From Microvirga flavescens (GTDB lineage Bacteria > Pseudomonadota > Alphaproteobacteria > Rhizobiales > Beijerinckiaceae): a stretch of 64,000 bases of DNA. The translations under genes and the position numbers were made by a program. The DNA is taken from positions 62,001-126,000 of the forward strand of contig NZ_QMKH01000008.1 in assembly GCF_003290125.1 (NCBI RefSeq), in the 5' to 3' direction. The notes below the pieces were generated by a model. That model searched no databases and was not told the origin of the DNA. It saw nothing but the letters and a program-made list of their open reading frames with translations. Shown piece after piece: positions 10,690 through 18,002 of the stretch (its first letter is position 1; each line of letters opens with the position of its first letter).

Positions 10690-10779
10690 CTAGAACCGTT
10701 CCGGCCTGAGCAAAGCCAGGACGAGGTAGGCGGCGAGGCCCAATGCAACGATGCCGCCAAGGAAAAAATCGAGGGACAT
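10690..10779 (-). CDS. kdpF: KdpF, single-helix stabilising peptide
   Basis: A 29-residue peptide that starts MSLDFFLGGIVALGLAAYLV and ends RPERF. It is one hydrophobic helix with the C-terminal LxRPExF signature of KdpF. In the known complex KdpF packs against KdpA and stabilises it. The position immediately upstream of kdpA, with a 12-base gap, confirms the call. It is short enough to be missed by routine gene callers. Confidence 0.87.
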   Translation of the reverse strand: MSLDFFLGGIVALGLAAYLVLALLRPERF

Positions 10780-10792
10780 GGATCAGCCTCCC

Positions 10793-10876
10793 TCAAAGCC
10801 GCTCGGCCATGCGGGCATAGAGCGCCATGAGCGCAAAAAACCCGAGGCCAGTAAGAAGATAGACAAGGTCAGACAT
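10793..10876 (-). CDS. Small membrane peptide at the head of the kdp operon
   Basis: A 27-residue frame beginning MSDLVYLLTGLGFFALMALY and ending in ARMAERL. It has one hydrophobic helix and a positively charged tail. It precedes kdpF by 13 bases, and its stop codon is next to the GGGAGGCTGATCC ribosome site used by kdpF. Comparable tiny hydrophobic ORFs ending in a YARxxERL-like tail are, from memory, found before kdpF in some proteobacteria, but I know of no assigned function. It could be a second accessory helix of the Kdp complex or a leader peptide. Confidence 0.55.
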   Translation of the reverse strand: MSDLVYLLTGLGFFALMALYARMAERL

Positions 10877-11227
10877 GACAGCACCCTAAAGTGAGTGCTG
10901 AACGCTACGCCTGGTGACCATCAAATCTCGATTGGGAAGTGTGGTGCCAAAAATAAAGGCGGCATAAACTCGCCGCCTTCACCCCGTCAGTATCTTCATT
11001 GTAGGCCTCCGCTGGGCAATTCCCTTAGTGCGAACTTGTCTCTTCAGCCGTGATCGGAAGAAATCTGACGAAAATTGTCTTTATTTTTCTGGGCATTAGG
11101 GCTCCCGAAATCGCAACCGTACTCGCTAGCCTCTCTTAACACCCTCACGTCATAGCCGAGCGAGGCGAAGCTCCAAAAGCTGCAAAAGAACTGCCCGGTA
11201 GATTGGGATGGATAGCAGGCAGACGAT
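10877..11227. other. Intergenic region between the kdp operon and the citE-type gene
   Basis: About 350 bases with no credible gene. It should contain the kdp promoter: the minus strand has an AT-rich run (TTTATTTTT) about 75 bases before the first small ORF, a plausible place for KdpE binding, though no clear -35/-10 pair is visible. It also holds the hairpin listed separately. An 83-codon frame that crosses into the citE-type gene on the same strand has no ribosome site or recognisable product. Confidence 0.6.
10950..10980 (-). terminator. Likely terminator of the citE-mch-mcl operon
   Basis: An 8-bp stem, AAGGCGGC pairing with GCCGCCTT across an eight-base loop, is followed on the minus strand by TTATTTTT. 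It would end leftward transcripts coming from the lyase/hydratase operon before they enter kdp. It lies about 250 bases after the last stop codon of that operon, so the 3' untranslated region would be long. Confidence 0.6.
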
Positions 11228-12106
11228 TCATCCGTTGAAAACAATCCCGGCCTTGGCGAGCGTGCGCGCCGCCATCTCTGCGTGGAGCCGTTCAACCATC
11301 CTACCGTTCAGCGATAAGACACCGCGCTGGGAATTCTCCGGGGCGGCAAAGGCGGCGACGATCGCGCGCGCCTCCTCGATCAAGGCCGTGTCTGGCGAGA
11401 AAGCCGTGTTGGCGGGTTCGATCTGCTTGGGATGAATCAGCGTTTTCCCACCAAAACCCATGTTCACACCCTGACGACATTCGGCCGTAAAGCCATCGGC
11501 ATCGTTGAAATCGTTGTAGACACCATCGAGGACGTCGAGCCCGAAAGCGCGGGCGTGGATGATCACCGAGGCCAGCCAGAGCATCATGGTGGAGCGACCT
11601 TCGGGAAGCGGTAGCCCGGTTTCCTTGGCGAGATCGTTGGTGCCGGCGACAAGACATTCGAGCCCGATCGACGGCTTTGCTCCGAGGGCCGCGATCTCGC
11701 GGATATTGACGATCCCGAGCGGCGTCTCGATCATCGCCCAAAGCCGCGTGTCGGGAGCGTTTGATCGATCTAGCGCCGTACGAACCTCGAGCACCTGTTC
11801 CGCAGTCTCTACCTTCGGCAGCAATACCGCATCCGGCTTGCAGACGCTCGCTACGGCAAGGTCTTCGGCTCCCCAGGCGGTCGCGGCGCCATTGACGCGG
11901 ATGATGCGCCCCTTCGTCGAAGTCGGGCTTGCGGAGAAATGTGCCTGAAGCGCCGCGCGAGCATCGGCTTTGACCGATGCGGCGACTGCGTCCTCGAGGT
12001 CGAAAATGATCGCATCGCAGGCCAGCGATTCGGCCTTGGTCATCGCCCTCTCATTGGCGGCCGGAACATACAGGACGGAACGGCGCGCACGCGCTAGCGT
12101 CATCAT
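11228..12106 (-). CDS. CitE-family CoA-ester lyase (HpcH/HpaI aldolase fold)
   Basis: A 292-residue protein of the CitE/malyl-CoA lyase family. The N-terminus RRSVLYVPAANERAM, the metal-site segment FDLEDAVA (residues 35-42) and the C-terminal GFGGKTLIHPKQIEPAN are family hallmarks. Members cleave 3-hydroxyacyl-CoA esters such as malyl-, methylmalyl- or citramalyl-CoA to a small CoA ester plus an oxo-acid, using Mg2+. It is the last gene of a leftward operon with a MBL-fold hydrolase, a MaoC hydratase and a second lyase. The start is one of two adjacent ATGs; the second has the better spacing to AGAGG. Substrate not determined. Confidence 0.85.
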   Translation of the reverse strand: MMTLARARRSVLYVPAANERAMTKAESLACDAIIFDLEDAVAASVKADARAALQAHFSASPTSTKGRIIRVNGAATAWGAEDLAVASVCKPDAVLLPKVETAEQVLEVRTALDRSNAPDTRLWAMIETPLGIVNIREIAALGAKPSIGLECLVAGTNDLAKETGLPLPEGRSTMMLWLASVIIHARAFGLDVLDGVYNDFNDADGFTAECRQGVNMGFGGKTLIHPKQIEPANTAFSPDTALIEEARAIVAAFAAPENSQRGVLSLNGRMVERLHAEMAARTLAKAGIVFNG

Positions 12107-12136
12107 TGCCTCTTATGAATTGTAGTGTCCTGCAGG

Positions 12137-13195
12137 TCAGGAGCGCGCGGTGAATATCGCTCGCCCGTTCGCGTCGCGGCCTTCCTGCACAACGCCGCTG
12201 TTAACCAGATAGTTGATGTGGGCAAGGGTCTCGCCGAGCGCGAAGCCGATATTGTCCGGCCCCTCGATATGCGGGAACATCGTCCGCGAAAGGTCGAGCG
12301 CGGTCCTTGGTACGGAGAGGGAGTTCGCGGTCGCGTCGAGGCGCTTGCGGTGATGGTCGCGCAGCTCTTCGATTCGTTCATGGATGCCGCGATAGGGCAT
12401 TCCATGCGAGGGAAGGACGAGCGTCCGCGCCGGGATGTCAGCGAATTGCGGAAACGAGGCGAGATAGTCCGCCAGCGGGTCAGCCGTCGGCGTCATCTCG
12501 TAGACGGCAATGACCGGCGATATTCTCGGAAGAAGGTGATCACCGGAAATCAAGATATCGGATACAGAGTCGTAGAACGAGGCGTGTTCGAAAGCATGCC
12601 CCCGTGTGACAAGGACGCGCCAGTCCCGGCGGCCGAAGCGTATTGTATGACCGTCGCGTATTTCGGTGATGGCGCCGGGGATCGGCCCGGACAAGTCGAT
12701 GAAGCGATTGCGGCTTTTGATCATCCCGTCGGCGACGGATTCGTCGAAGCCGTGCCTGATAAGATAGGAATGGTGTGTCGCGCTAGAATTCGGCACATCG
12801 TGCATATGGGTGAGCCGGGCCCATATCCATTCGGCGAAAGTGCCGACGAAGTCAGCCTCAAAACGTTCGACAAGCCAGCCCGACAGGCCAATATGATCCA
12901 CGTGTCCATGGGTCGCAACGACGCGACGCACCGGCAGGCCTCGCATAGGCCCTGCCAGCAGCGTCTCCCATACGTCGAACAATTCGGGCGTTGCACAGCC
13001 CGTGTCTATCACGGTCCACCCGTCGTCATCTTCCAGCAGCCAGACATTGACGTGGTCGAGCCGGAACGGCAGGGGCAGGCGTGCCCAGAGCAGGCCGGGC
13101 GAAATCTCTGTGACTTCGCCCTTTCCGGGCGGAGCATTCCAGGGAAATTCCAGCTTGCTCGTTCTTGACACCATGGATCTGATCCGATCGGTCAT
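12137..13195 (-). CDS. MBL-fold (glyoxalase II-like) hydrolase
   Basis: A 352-residue metallo-beta-lactamase-fold protein. The zinc motif HGHVDH is at residues 96-101, a later GDHLL supplies the bridging aspartate and TRGHAFEH a further histidine, so a two-metal site is likely. This fold includes thioesterases and glyoxalase II; in this setting release of a free acid from a CoA ester is plausible but unproven. Its ATG overlaps the stop codon of the MaoC gene upstream (ATGA). The frame continues open for 61 more codons, but those lie inside the MaoC gene and lack a ribosome site. Confidence 0.8.
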   Translation of the reverse strand: MTDRIRSMVSRTSKLEFPWNAPPGKGEVTEISPGLLWARLPLPFRLDHVNVWLLEDDDGWTVIDTGCATPELFDVWETLLAGPMRGLPVRRVVATHGHVDHIGLSGWLVERFEADFVGTFAEWIWARLTHMHDVPNSSATHHSYLIRHGFDESVADGMIKSRNRFIDLSGPIPGAITEIRDGHTIRFGRRDWRVLVTRGHAFEHASFYDSVSDILISGDHLLPRISPVIAVYEMTPTADPLADYLASFPQFADIPARTLVLPSHGMPYRGIHERIEELRDHHRKRLDATANSLSVPRTALDLSRTMFPHIEGPDNIGFALGETLAHINYLVNSGVVQEGRDANGRAIFTARS

Positions 13196-14244
13196 GCGGC
13201 GCTGCGGGGAATGAGCAGCCAATAGTCGAGATCGAGCAGAACGGAAGCCTCCTCCTGCCCGCCTGGAGCAGGATAGGAAGCGCAGTCCAAATCCTTGGTG
13301 GCGATGGTGCGAACGCGCAGCGCTCCAATATCGGTGCGCTCTGGAAACGTGCATTTGTCCAGGACTTCCGACCAGCAATAGATCGTATCTCCGGCAGCTG
13401 CCGCGTTGACGTGCCGACCGCCGTTAATGGCAGCGACAACACAGCCATTGGCAAGCCCATTGAACGAGAGCGAACGCGCCAGCGAGATGATGTGACCACC
13501 ATAGACGATCCGTCGTCCGAACCGGCTCGACGCCTGCAGAACGGCATCGAAATGGCCTTTCGCGGTATTCTGATAAAGGCGTGTCGCAATCTGGTGCTCA
13601 GCTTCTTCGATGGTCATGCCGTCGATGTGGTCGATGCGCTCTCCCGGCCCATAGTCATCGAAAAAATAAGGGCTTCCCGCGAGCGAGGGGGCATAGCCTG
13701 AAAAATCGAGTCCGTCCGGGATGACAATCGCATCGCCGGCGACCTCGGACGCCAGTTCGGGGATGACTGTGTCCGGTGCCGCAACGGATGCATCACGCTT
13801 GTTCACCATGACCCAGCGCACGAACGTCAACACCGCTACGCCGTGCTGATTGTAACCTGTCGAGCGGACGTAAACGATGCCCGTCTTACCGTTGGCGTTC
13901 TCGCGCAGACCGATGACCTCGCTGCGCGCCGTGAAGCTGTCACCCGGCCACGCGGGCGCGAGAAAGCGACATTCGGCGTAGCCCAGATTGGCGACCGCGT
14001 TTAGAGATATGTCGGGAACGGTCTTGCCAAAAATAACGTGAAAAAGAAGAAAATTATCAATCGGCGCCCGTGCAAGACCACACGACTGTGCGAAAGCGTC
14101 CGAGGACTGCATGGCAAAGCGCATACCGTAAAGCGCGGAGTAAAGTGCGACATCACCCGTCGTGATGGTGCGCGGCACGGCGTGTACGATTTCCTGACCG
14201 AGCCGGAAATCCTCGAAGAAATTGCCACTGGAAGCCTTGGCCAT
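13192..14244 (-). CDS. MaoC-type double-hotdog hydratase, mesaconyl-CoA hydratase-like
   Basis: A 350-residue protein with two hotdog domains. The first has ALYGMRFAMQSSDAF and GKTVPDISLNAVANLGYA; the second has LYQNTAKGHFDA and GGHIISLARSLSFNGLANG. These blocks and the length resemble mesaconyl-CoA (beta-methylmalyl-CoA) hydratase of the ethylmalonyl-CoA pathway. That enzyme interconverts a C5 enoyl-CoA and its hydroxy form, which a malyl-CoA-lyase-type enzyme then cleaves, and such a lyase gene lies directly upstream. Given the catabolic context the true substrate could be a larger analogue. Some 18 bases separate it from the upstream lyase. Confidence 0.78.
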   Translation of the reverse strand: MAKASSGNFFEDFRLGQEIVHAVPRTITTGDVALYSALYGMRFAMQSSDAFAQSCGLARAPIDNFLLFHVIFGKTVPDISLNAVANLGYAECRFLAPAWPGDSFTARSEVIGLRENANGKTGIVYVRSTGYNQHGVAVLTFVRWVMVNKRDASVAAPDTVIPELASEVAGDAIVIPDGLDFSGYAPSLAGSPYFFDDYGPGERIDHIDGMTIEEAEHQIATRLYQNTAKGHFDAVLQASSRFGRRIVYGGHIISLARSLSFNGLANGCVVAAINGGRHVNAAAAGDTIYCWSEVLDKCTFPERTDIGALRVRTIATKDLDCASYPAPGGQEEASVLLDLDYWLLIPRSAA

Positions 14245-14262
14245 GTGAGAAATCCTTGCGGC

Positions 14263-15192
14263 TCAAATGTCGGCCGTCGGCTTGATGCCAGCAAGCTCGG
14301 CCCGGTCGATGATGCGTTGCACGAGGCGCACGGTCGCGACATCCACCATCTGACCGTCGACTTGGATGGCGCCGAGGCCCTGTCCTTGCGCCTCGCGATA
14401 AGCGGCAACGGCTTTATAAGCGCGGTCGACTTCCGTCTGCGAGGGGCTGAACGCTTCTTGTGCGATGGCGACCTGGCTTGGATGGATCGCCCATTTTCCA
14501 ACCGCTCCGAGCTGCAGCGCGCGGATGCATTCGACACGGAAGTAATCCTGGTCCTTGAAGTTCACGAACGGCCCGTCGATGGCATCAAGACCATAGGTCC
14601 GTGCCGCCACGATCATTTTATAGCGGGCATAATGCCAGATATCGCCGGGATAGCCGGTGTCGCCGGAAATGGCCCGCGGATCAATTCCCTGCGAGGCTGA
14701 GTAGTCGCCCATTCCGAAGATCAGCGCTTCAAGCCGATCGGACGCTCCGGCGATCTCCTCGACTCTCATGATGGCCTCGGCTTCCTCGATGAGAACTTCA
14801 ATGCCGATGCGTCGCTTGAGACCGAGTTTGCCTTCGATCTGTGATAGCAGGCGATCGACGAAGCGCACGTCGCAGGCGGATTTCACCTTCGGAACCATGA
14901 TGGTGTCGAGATTCGCTCCGGCCCCTTCGACGACCGTTATGATGTCCTCATAGGCATAGTGAGTATCGAGATCGTTGACCCGCACGCAGCGTATGCTTCG
15001 TCCCCAATCCAATGTGTTGAGTGCCTGGACGATTTGAGCGCGGGCAGGAACCTTCGCTGCTGGCGCGACCGCATCCTCGAGATCGAGGAAGACGTGGTCG
15101 ACATCGAGCGACGCGGCCTTGGCCATCATCTTGTCGCTCGATCCAGGAACTGCGAGTTGGCAGCGGCGCAATCTCTGCGATCTTGCGATCAT
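14263..15192 (-). CDS. Malyl-/beta-methylmalyl-CoA lyase-like CitE-family protein
   Basis: A 309-residue CitE/malyl-CoA-lyase-type protein with RCQLAVPGSSDKM near the N-terminus, the metal-binding block FLDLEDAVAP (residues 35-44), MVPKVKSA, and KWAIHPSQVAIAQEAFSP near the C-terminus. Together with the following mesaconyl-CoA-hydratase-like gene it could form a hydrate-then-cleave pair giving glyoxylate (or another oxo-acid) and a shorter acyl-CoA. I chose the ATG preceded by GGGAGAGAG; an in-frame GTG six codons earlier is possible. The operator at 15295-15310 lies about 100 bases upstream, in a divergent promoter region shared with an enoyl-CoA hydratase gene. Confidence 0.82.
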   Translation of the reverse strand: MIARSQRLRRCQLAVPGSSDKMMAKAASLDVDHVFLDLEDAVAPAAKVPARAQIVQALNTLDWGRSIRCVRVNDLDTHYAYEDIITVVEGAGANLDTIMVPKVKSACDVRFVDRLLSQIEGKLGLKRRIGIEVLIEEAEAIMRVEEIAGASDRLEALIFGMGDYSASQGIDPRAISGDTGYPGDIWHYARYKMIVAARTYGLDAIDGPFVNFKDQDYFRVECIRALQLGAVGKWAIHPSQVAIAQEAFSPSQTEVDRAYKAVAAYREAQGQGLGAIQVDGQMVDVATVRLVQRIIDRAELAGIKPTADI

Positions 15193-15267
15193 CTCTCTCT
15201 CCCGTAGCACAGCGGCGGCATGTCCCCGCGATCAAGACACGTTCGAACCGTTTCCGGAAGGCGGGTT

Positions 15268-15295
15268 TTGACGCGACGAATTTCTTCCCTATAAT
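15268..15295 (+). promoter_or_regulatory. Sigma-70-type promoter of the enoyl-CoA hydratase gene
   Basis: TTGACG and a perfect TATAAT are separated by 16 bases. The inverted-repeat operator begins at the last base of the -10 element, so a bound repressor would cover the start of transcription. The start codon lies about 77 bases downstream of the -10 element. Confidence 0.6.
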
Positions 15296-15310
15296 CTAAC
15301 TATCGTTAGA
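15295..15310. promoter_or_regulatory. Operator copy 1 (mcl-like gene / enoyl-CoA hydratase, divergent)
   Basis: TCTAAC TATC GTTAGA, a perfect 6+6 inverted repeat with a four-base spacer. It lies in the divergent gap between the lyase/hydratase operon and the enoyl-CoA hydratase gene and abuts a TATAAT element. Confidence 0.8.
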
Positions 15311-15372
15311 ATATCGACGCGTAAACCCCTTTTCGACGGGACCGCGAATCAAACAGCGCAAGGCAAGACATC

Positions 15373-16143
15373 ATGTCACTGGTGGTCCTCGAACATCCAG
15401 CGGAGCATGTGGCGCTTCTTCGGCTCAATAGACCGGAGGCGCGCAACGCCCTCAGCCCGGAACTTCGCGCGGAACTACGGAGTCACTTTCTCTCGCTGTC
15501 GGAGGAAAAAGCGATCCGCGCGATCATCGTCACTGGAGACCGTAAGGCGTTCGCAGCCGGCGCAGACATTCGTTCAATGGTTTCGATCGGGCCGGCCGAG
15601 ATGATGCGCCGAGGCGATGACCTCAACTGGGGAGCGATCCGCCACTGCCCCAAGCCGGTTATCGCCGCCGTCAACGGATATGCTCTGGGTGGGGGATGTG
15701 AGCTCGCCATGCACGCCGATATCATCGTGGCAGGCGAAGGCGCGCTGTTCGGACAACCCGAGGTCAAGTTGGGCATCATGCCGGGCGCCGGCGGGACTCA
15801 GCGGCTGGCACGAGCGGTCGGCCGCTACCGCGCGATGCTGATGCTTCTCACCGGCCAGCCCATGACCGCGCGGGAAGCCTATGAGGCTGGACTGGTGAGC
15901 AAGCTCACACCGGATGAGGACACTGTTTCTGAAGCGATCGCGATCGCGCGCGCCATTGCCGCCATGCCGCCGCTCGCGGTCGCCGAGATCAAGCAAGTGC
16001 TGCATGCGGGGCTTGATGCCCCGCTCGATATGGCTCTCATGCTCGAGCGCCGGGCGGCCTATCTGCTGTTCGATTCTGACGACAAGCGCGAGGCGATGAC
16101 CGCTTTTCTAGAGAAGAGAAACGCAACGTTTTCAGGAACCTGA
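15373..16143 (+). CDS. Enoyl-CoA hydratase with both catalytic glutamates
   Basis: A 256-residue crotonase-fold protein. The oxyanion segment AGADIRSM is followed by GYALGGGCELAMHAD and FGQPEVKLGIMPGAGGTQRL. These carry the two glutamates that add water across a 2-enoyl-CoA in classical hydratases, so of the three crotonase proteins here this is the only one with the full hydratase signature. It should catalyse hydration of a trans-2-enoyl-CoA to the 3-hydroxyacyl-CoA. It is transcribed alone to the right from a promoter overlapped by operator copy 1 and stops just before the first ABC importer promoter. Confidence 0.9.
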   Translation: MSLVVLEHPAEHVALLRLNRPEARNALSPELRAELRSHFLSLSEEKAIRAIIVTGDRKAFAAGADIRSMVSIGPAEMMRRGDDLNWGAIRHCPKPVIAAVNGYALGGGCELAMHADIIVAGEGALFGQPEVKLGIMPGAGGTQRLARAVGRYRAMLMLLTGQPMTAREAYEAGLVSKLTPDEDTVSEAIAIARAIAAMPPLAVAEIKQVLHAGLDAPLDMALMLERRAAYLLFDSDDKREAMTAFLEKRNATFSGT

Positions 16144-16185
16144 GGCGGCAGCCGACAGGCCCTCACAAAGAGTGGTGACAAGTTT

Positions 16186-16201
16186 TCGAACGAGTGTTAG
16201 A
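16186..16201. promoter_or_regulatory. Operator copy 2 (first ABC importer operon)
   Basis: TCGAAC GAGT GTTAGA, with the outer bases and inner AAC/GTT conserved. TTAGAG, overlapping its right half, lies 16 bases after GTGACA and could be the -10 hexamer of the importer promoter. Confidence 0.75.
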
Positions 16202-16254
16202 GTTTTTGAATACCCAAAGCGACGGAGATCGACAGGGTGATTGGGAGGAAGAGC

Positions 16255-16314
16255 ATGGATGCGAAAAATTTCCCGCAAGTCGCTTGCGCGCGCCGCGATC
16301 TACGGCGCGACTGA
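16255..16314 (+). CDS. Possible 19-codon leader ORF before the importer ATPase gene
   Basis: An ATG with a strong ribosome site (GGGAGGAAGAGC just before it) opens a frame of 19 codons, starting MDAKNFPQVACARRDL. Its TGA ends two bases before the ATG chosen for the following ATPase gene, which has no ribosome site of its own. The simplest reading is a leader peptide that couples translation. The peptide matches nothing I know. A different start for the ATPase would remove the need for it. Confidence 0.4.
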   Translation: MDAKNFPQVACARRDLRRD

Positions 16315-16316
16315 CT

Positions 16317-17108
16317 ATGCTGCTCGTAGATGATATCCAGCTCGCTTTCGGCGGCCTCAAAGCGCTGAGCGGCGTGAGCGTTCACGCCCAGGCCGGCAAG
16401 ATCACCTCCGTGATCGGCCCCAATGGCGCGGGAAAGACCAGCCTGTTCAATGTCATATCCGGCTTTTACAAGCCCCAGCACGGGCGCGTGACGCTCGACG
16501 GCCGCGATATCTCAGGCCTTAAACCGAGTCAGCGCGCCTATTGCGGTATGTCGCGAACCTTTCAAAACATCGCGCTCTTTCACGGCATGAGCGTCCTCGA
16601 CAACATCAAGCTAGGCGCTCACACCAAGCTGAAGAGCGGCGTTCTGTCGGCGGGCTTCCGTTTGTTGCAGACGCGCAAAGAGGAAGCTGAACTCTCGCAC
16701 GAAATCCAGCGCGATATTATCGGCCTTCTCGAACTCGACCGCGTTCAGCACCATCCCGTAGAGGATCTCGCCTATGGCCTCCAGAAGCGGGTTGAACTGG
16801 CGCGCGCGCTGGTCATGAAACCCAAGATTCTGCTCCTCGACGAGCCGGTCGCCGGCATGAACCGCGAGGAAAAGCAGGAGATGAGCCGCTTCGTTGTCGA
16901 TGTCCGCAATAACTGGAACACGACTGTGCTTTTGATCGAACACGACATGAGCATGGTGATGGGAATATCCGACCATATCGTGGTCCTTTCCTTCGGCAAG
17001 CCCATCGCTTCCGGAACGCCCAACGAGGTGCGCGCCAATCCGGCCGTCATCGCGGCCTATCTGGGTGCGGGCGACGATGTCGCGATGGCAGAAGCAACAG
17101 CGGCATAG
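16317..17108 (+). CDS. Branched-chain-amino-acid-type ABC importer ATPase (LivG-like), system 1
   Basis: A 263-residue ATPase. Walker A GPNGAGKT is at residues 34-41, the signature reads LAYGLQKRVELARAL, and Walker B ILLLDEPVAGM follows; the LivG subfamily uses this LAYG-type signature. It powers uptake with the LivF-like ATPase encoded three genes later. The importer operon order is LivG, LivH, LivM, binding protein, LivF. The family imports amino acids but also aromatic, alicyclic and other carboxylates; surrounded by acyl-CoA genes, a carboxylate is likely. Start: the first ATG at which LivG similarity begins. The frame is open further upstream to a TTG inside the operator region, which I reject. 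Confidence 0.88.
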   Translation: MLLVDDIQLAFGGLKALSGVSVHAQAGKITSVIGPNGAGKTSLFNVISGFYKPQHGRVTLDGRDISGLKPSQRAYCGMSRTFQNIALFHGMSVLDNIKLGAHTKLKSGVLSAGFRLLQTRKEEAELSHEIQRDIIGLLELDRVQHHPVEDLAYGLQKRVELARALVMKPKILLLDEPVAGMNREEKQEMSRFVVDVRNNWNTTVLLIEHDMSMVMGISDHIVVLSFGKPIASGTPNEVRANPAVIAAYLGAGDDVAMAEATAA

Positions 17109-17120
17109 GAGCGCGAAGCC

Positions 17121-18002
17121 TTGAACTCGGTGGCATTGTTTCTCGAATACTCGGCAGTCGGCATCGCTTCGGGCGGCATTTACGCTCTCATCGCGCTCGG
17201 CATCGTCGTGATTTTCAAATCGAGCCGTACGTTCAACTTCGCCATGGGCGAAATGATGATGCTGTCCGCCTATTTCTTCTACACGGCTGCCGTCACATTC
17301 TCGATGGGGATCTTCTTTGGTGTCGTCGCGGCGCTGATCGGCTCGGTCGCGGTTTCATTGTTGATCGAGCGGTTTGCATTGCGGCCGATGATGGGGCGGC
17401 CCTTCATCGCCATCGTGATGGTGACGTTCGGCATCGGCAGCATCATCCGTGGCGTCGTCGGCATGATCTGGGGGCCGAACGATCTTCAGATTCCGGCGAT
17501 CCTGTCGCGATCCCCTGTCCTGCTCGGCAGCATCTTCATCCCTGGGAAGACCGCGCGCGCCTTCGCCATCGCCGTCGTGATCGTCATTTCGCTGATCGCC
17601 TTTCTGCGTTACTCCCGCGCCGGCATTGCGCTTCGCGCCGCGGCGGCGGACCAGATTACCGCTTATTCCATGGGAATCGACGTGCGTCGCGTCATCGCCT
17701 TCAGCTGGGTGATCGCCGCCGTCACGGGCTGCATCAGCGGCATTCTGATGGCCAATGTGAATACATTGACGCCACATCTCGGTCTCGTCGCTCTCAATGT
17801 CCTCTCGGTCGTTATCCTCGGCGGCATGAACTCGATCGGCGGCGTCCTCGTCGCGGGCTTCATCATCGGCTGGCTGGAATCGGTGACCGGATGGATTCTC
17901 GGTACCGAGTTCCGCGAGATCACTCCCTACATTCTCGCCCTGCTGGTCCTTCTCGTCCGTCCGACCGGCCTGTTCGGCACCAAGGAAATCGAGCGAATCT
18001 GA
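17121..18002 (+). CDS. ABC importer permease (LivH-like), system 1
   Basis: A 293-residue polytopic membrane protein with about eight helices and the LivH hallmarks GGIYALIALGIVVIFK near the N-terminus and VLGGMNSIGGVLVAGFIIG near the C-terminus. It forms half of the translocation pore with the LivM-like permease encoded directly after it. It probably starts at a TTG with AGGAG ten bases upstream; a GTG three codons later is the alternative. Its stop codon overlaps the next start (TGATG), which implies coupled translation. Confidence 0.88.
   Translation: MNSVALFLEYSAVGIASGGIYALIALGIVVIFKSSRTFNFAMGEMMMLSAYFFYTAAVTFSMGIFFGVVAALIGSVAVSLLIERFALRPMMGRPFIAIVMVTFGIGSIIRGVVGMIWGPNDLQIPAILSRSPVLLGSIFIPGKTARAFAIAVVIVISLIAFLRYSRAGIALRAAAADQITAYSMGIDVRRVIAFSWVIAAVTGCISGILMANVNTLTPHLGLVALNVLSVVILGGMNSIGGVLVAGFIIGWLESVTGWILGTEFREITPYILALLVLLVRPTGLFGTKEIERI

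Noticed and set aside
11044-11295. An 83-codon frame on the minus strand after the citE-type gene
   Set aside because: It overlaps the end of the citE-type gene in another phase and has no ribosome site or recognisable product.
12125-13168. A 347-codon open frame on the plus strand
   Set aside because: It is antisense to the MBL-fold hydrolase gene, which shows its zinc motif in the other strand. No domain was recognised.
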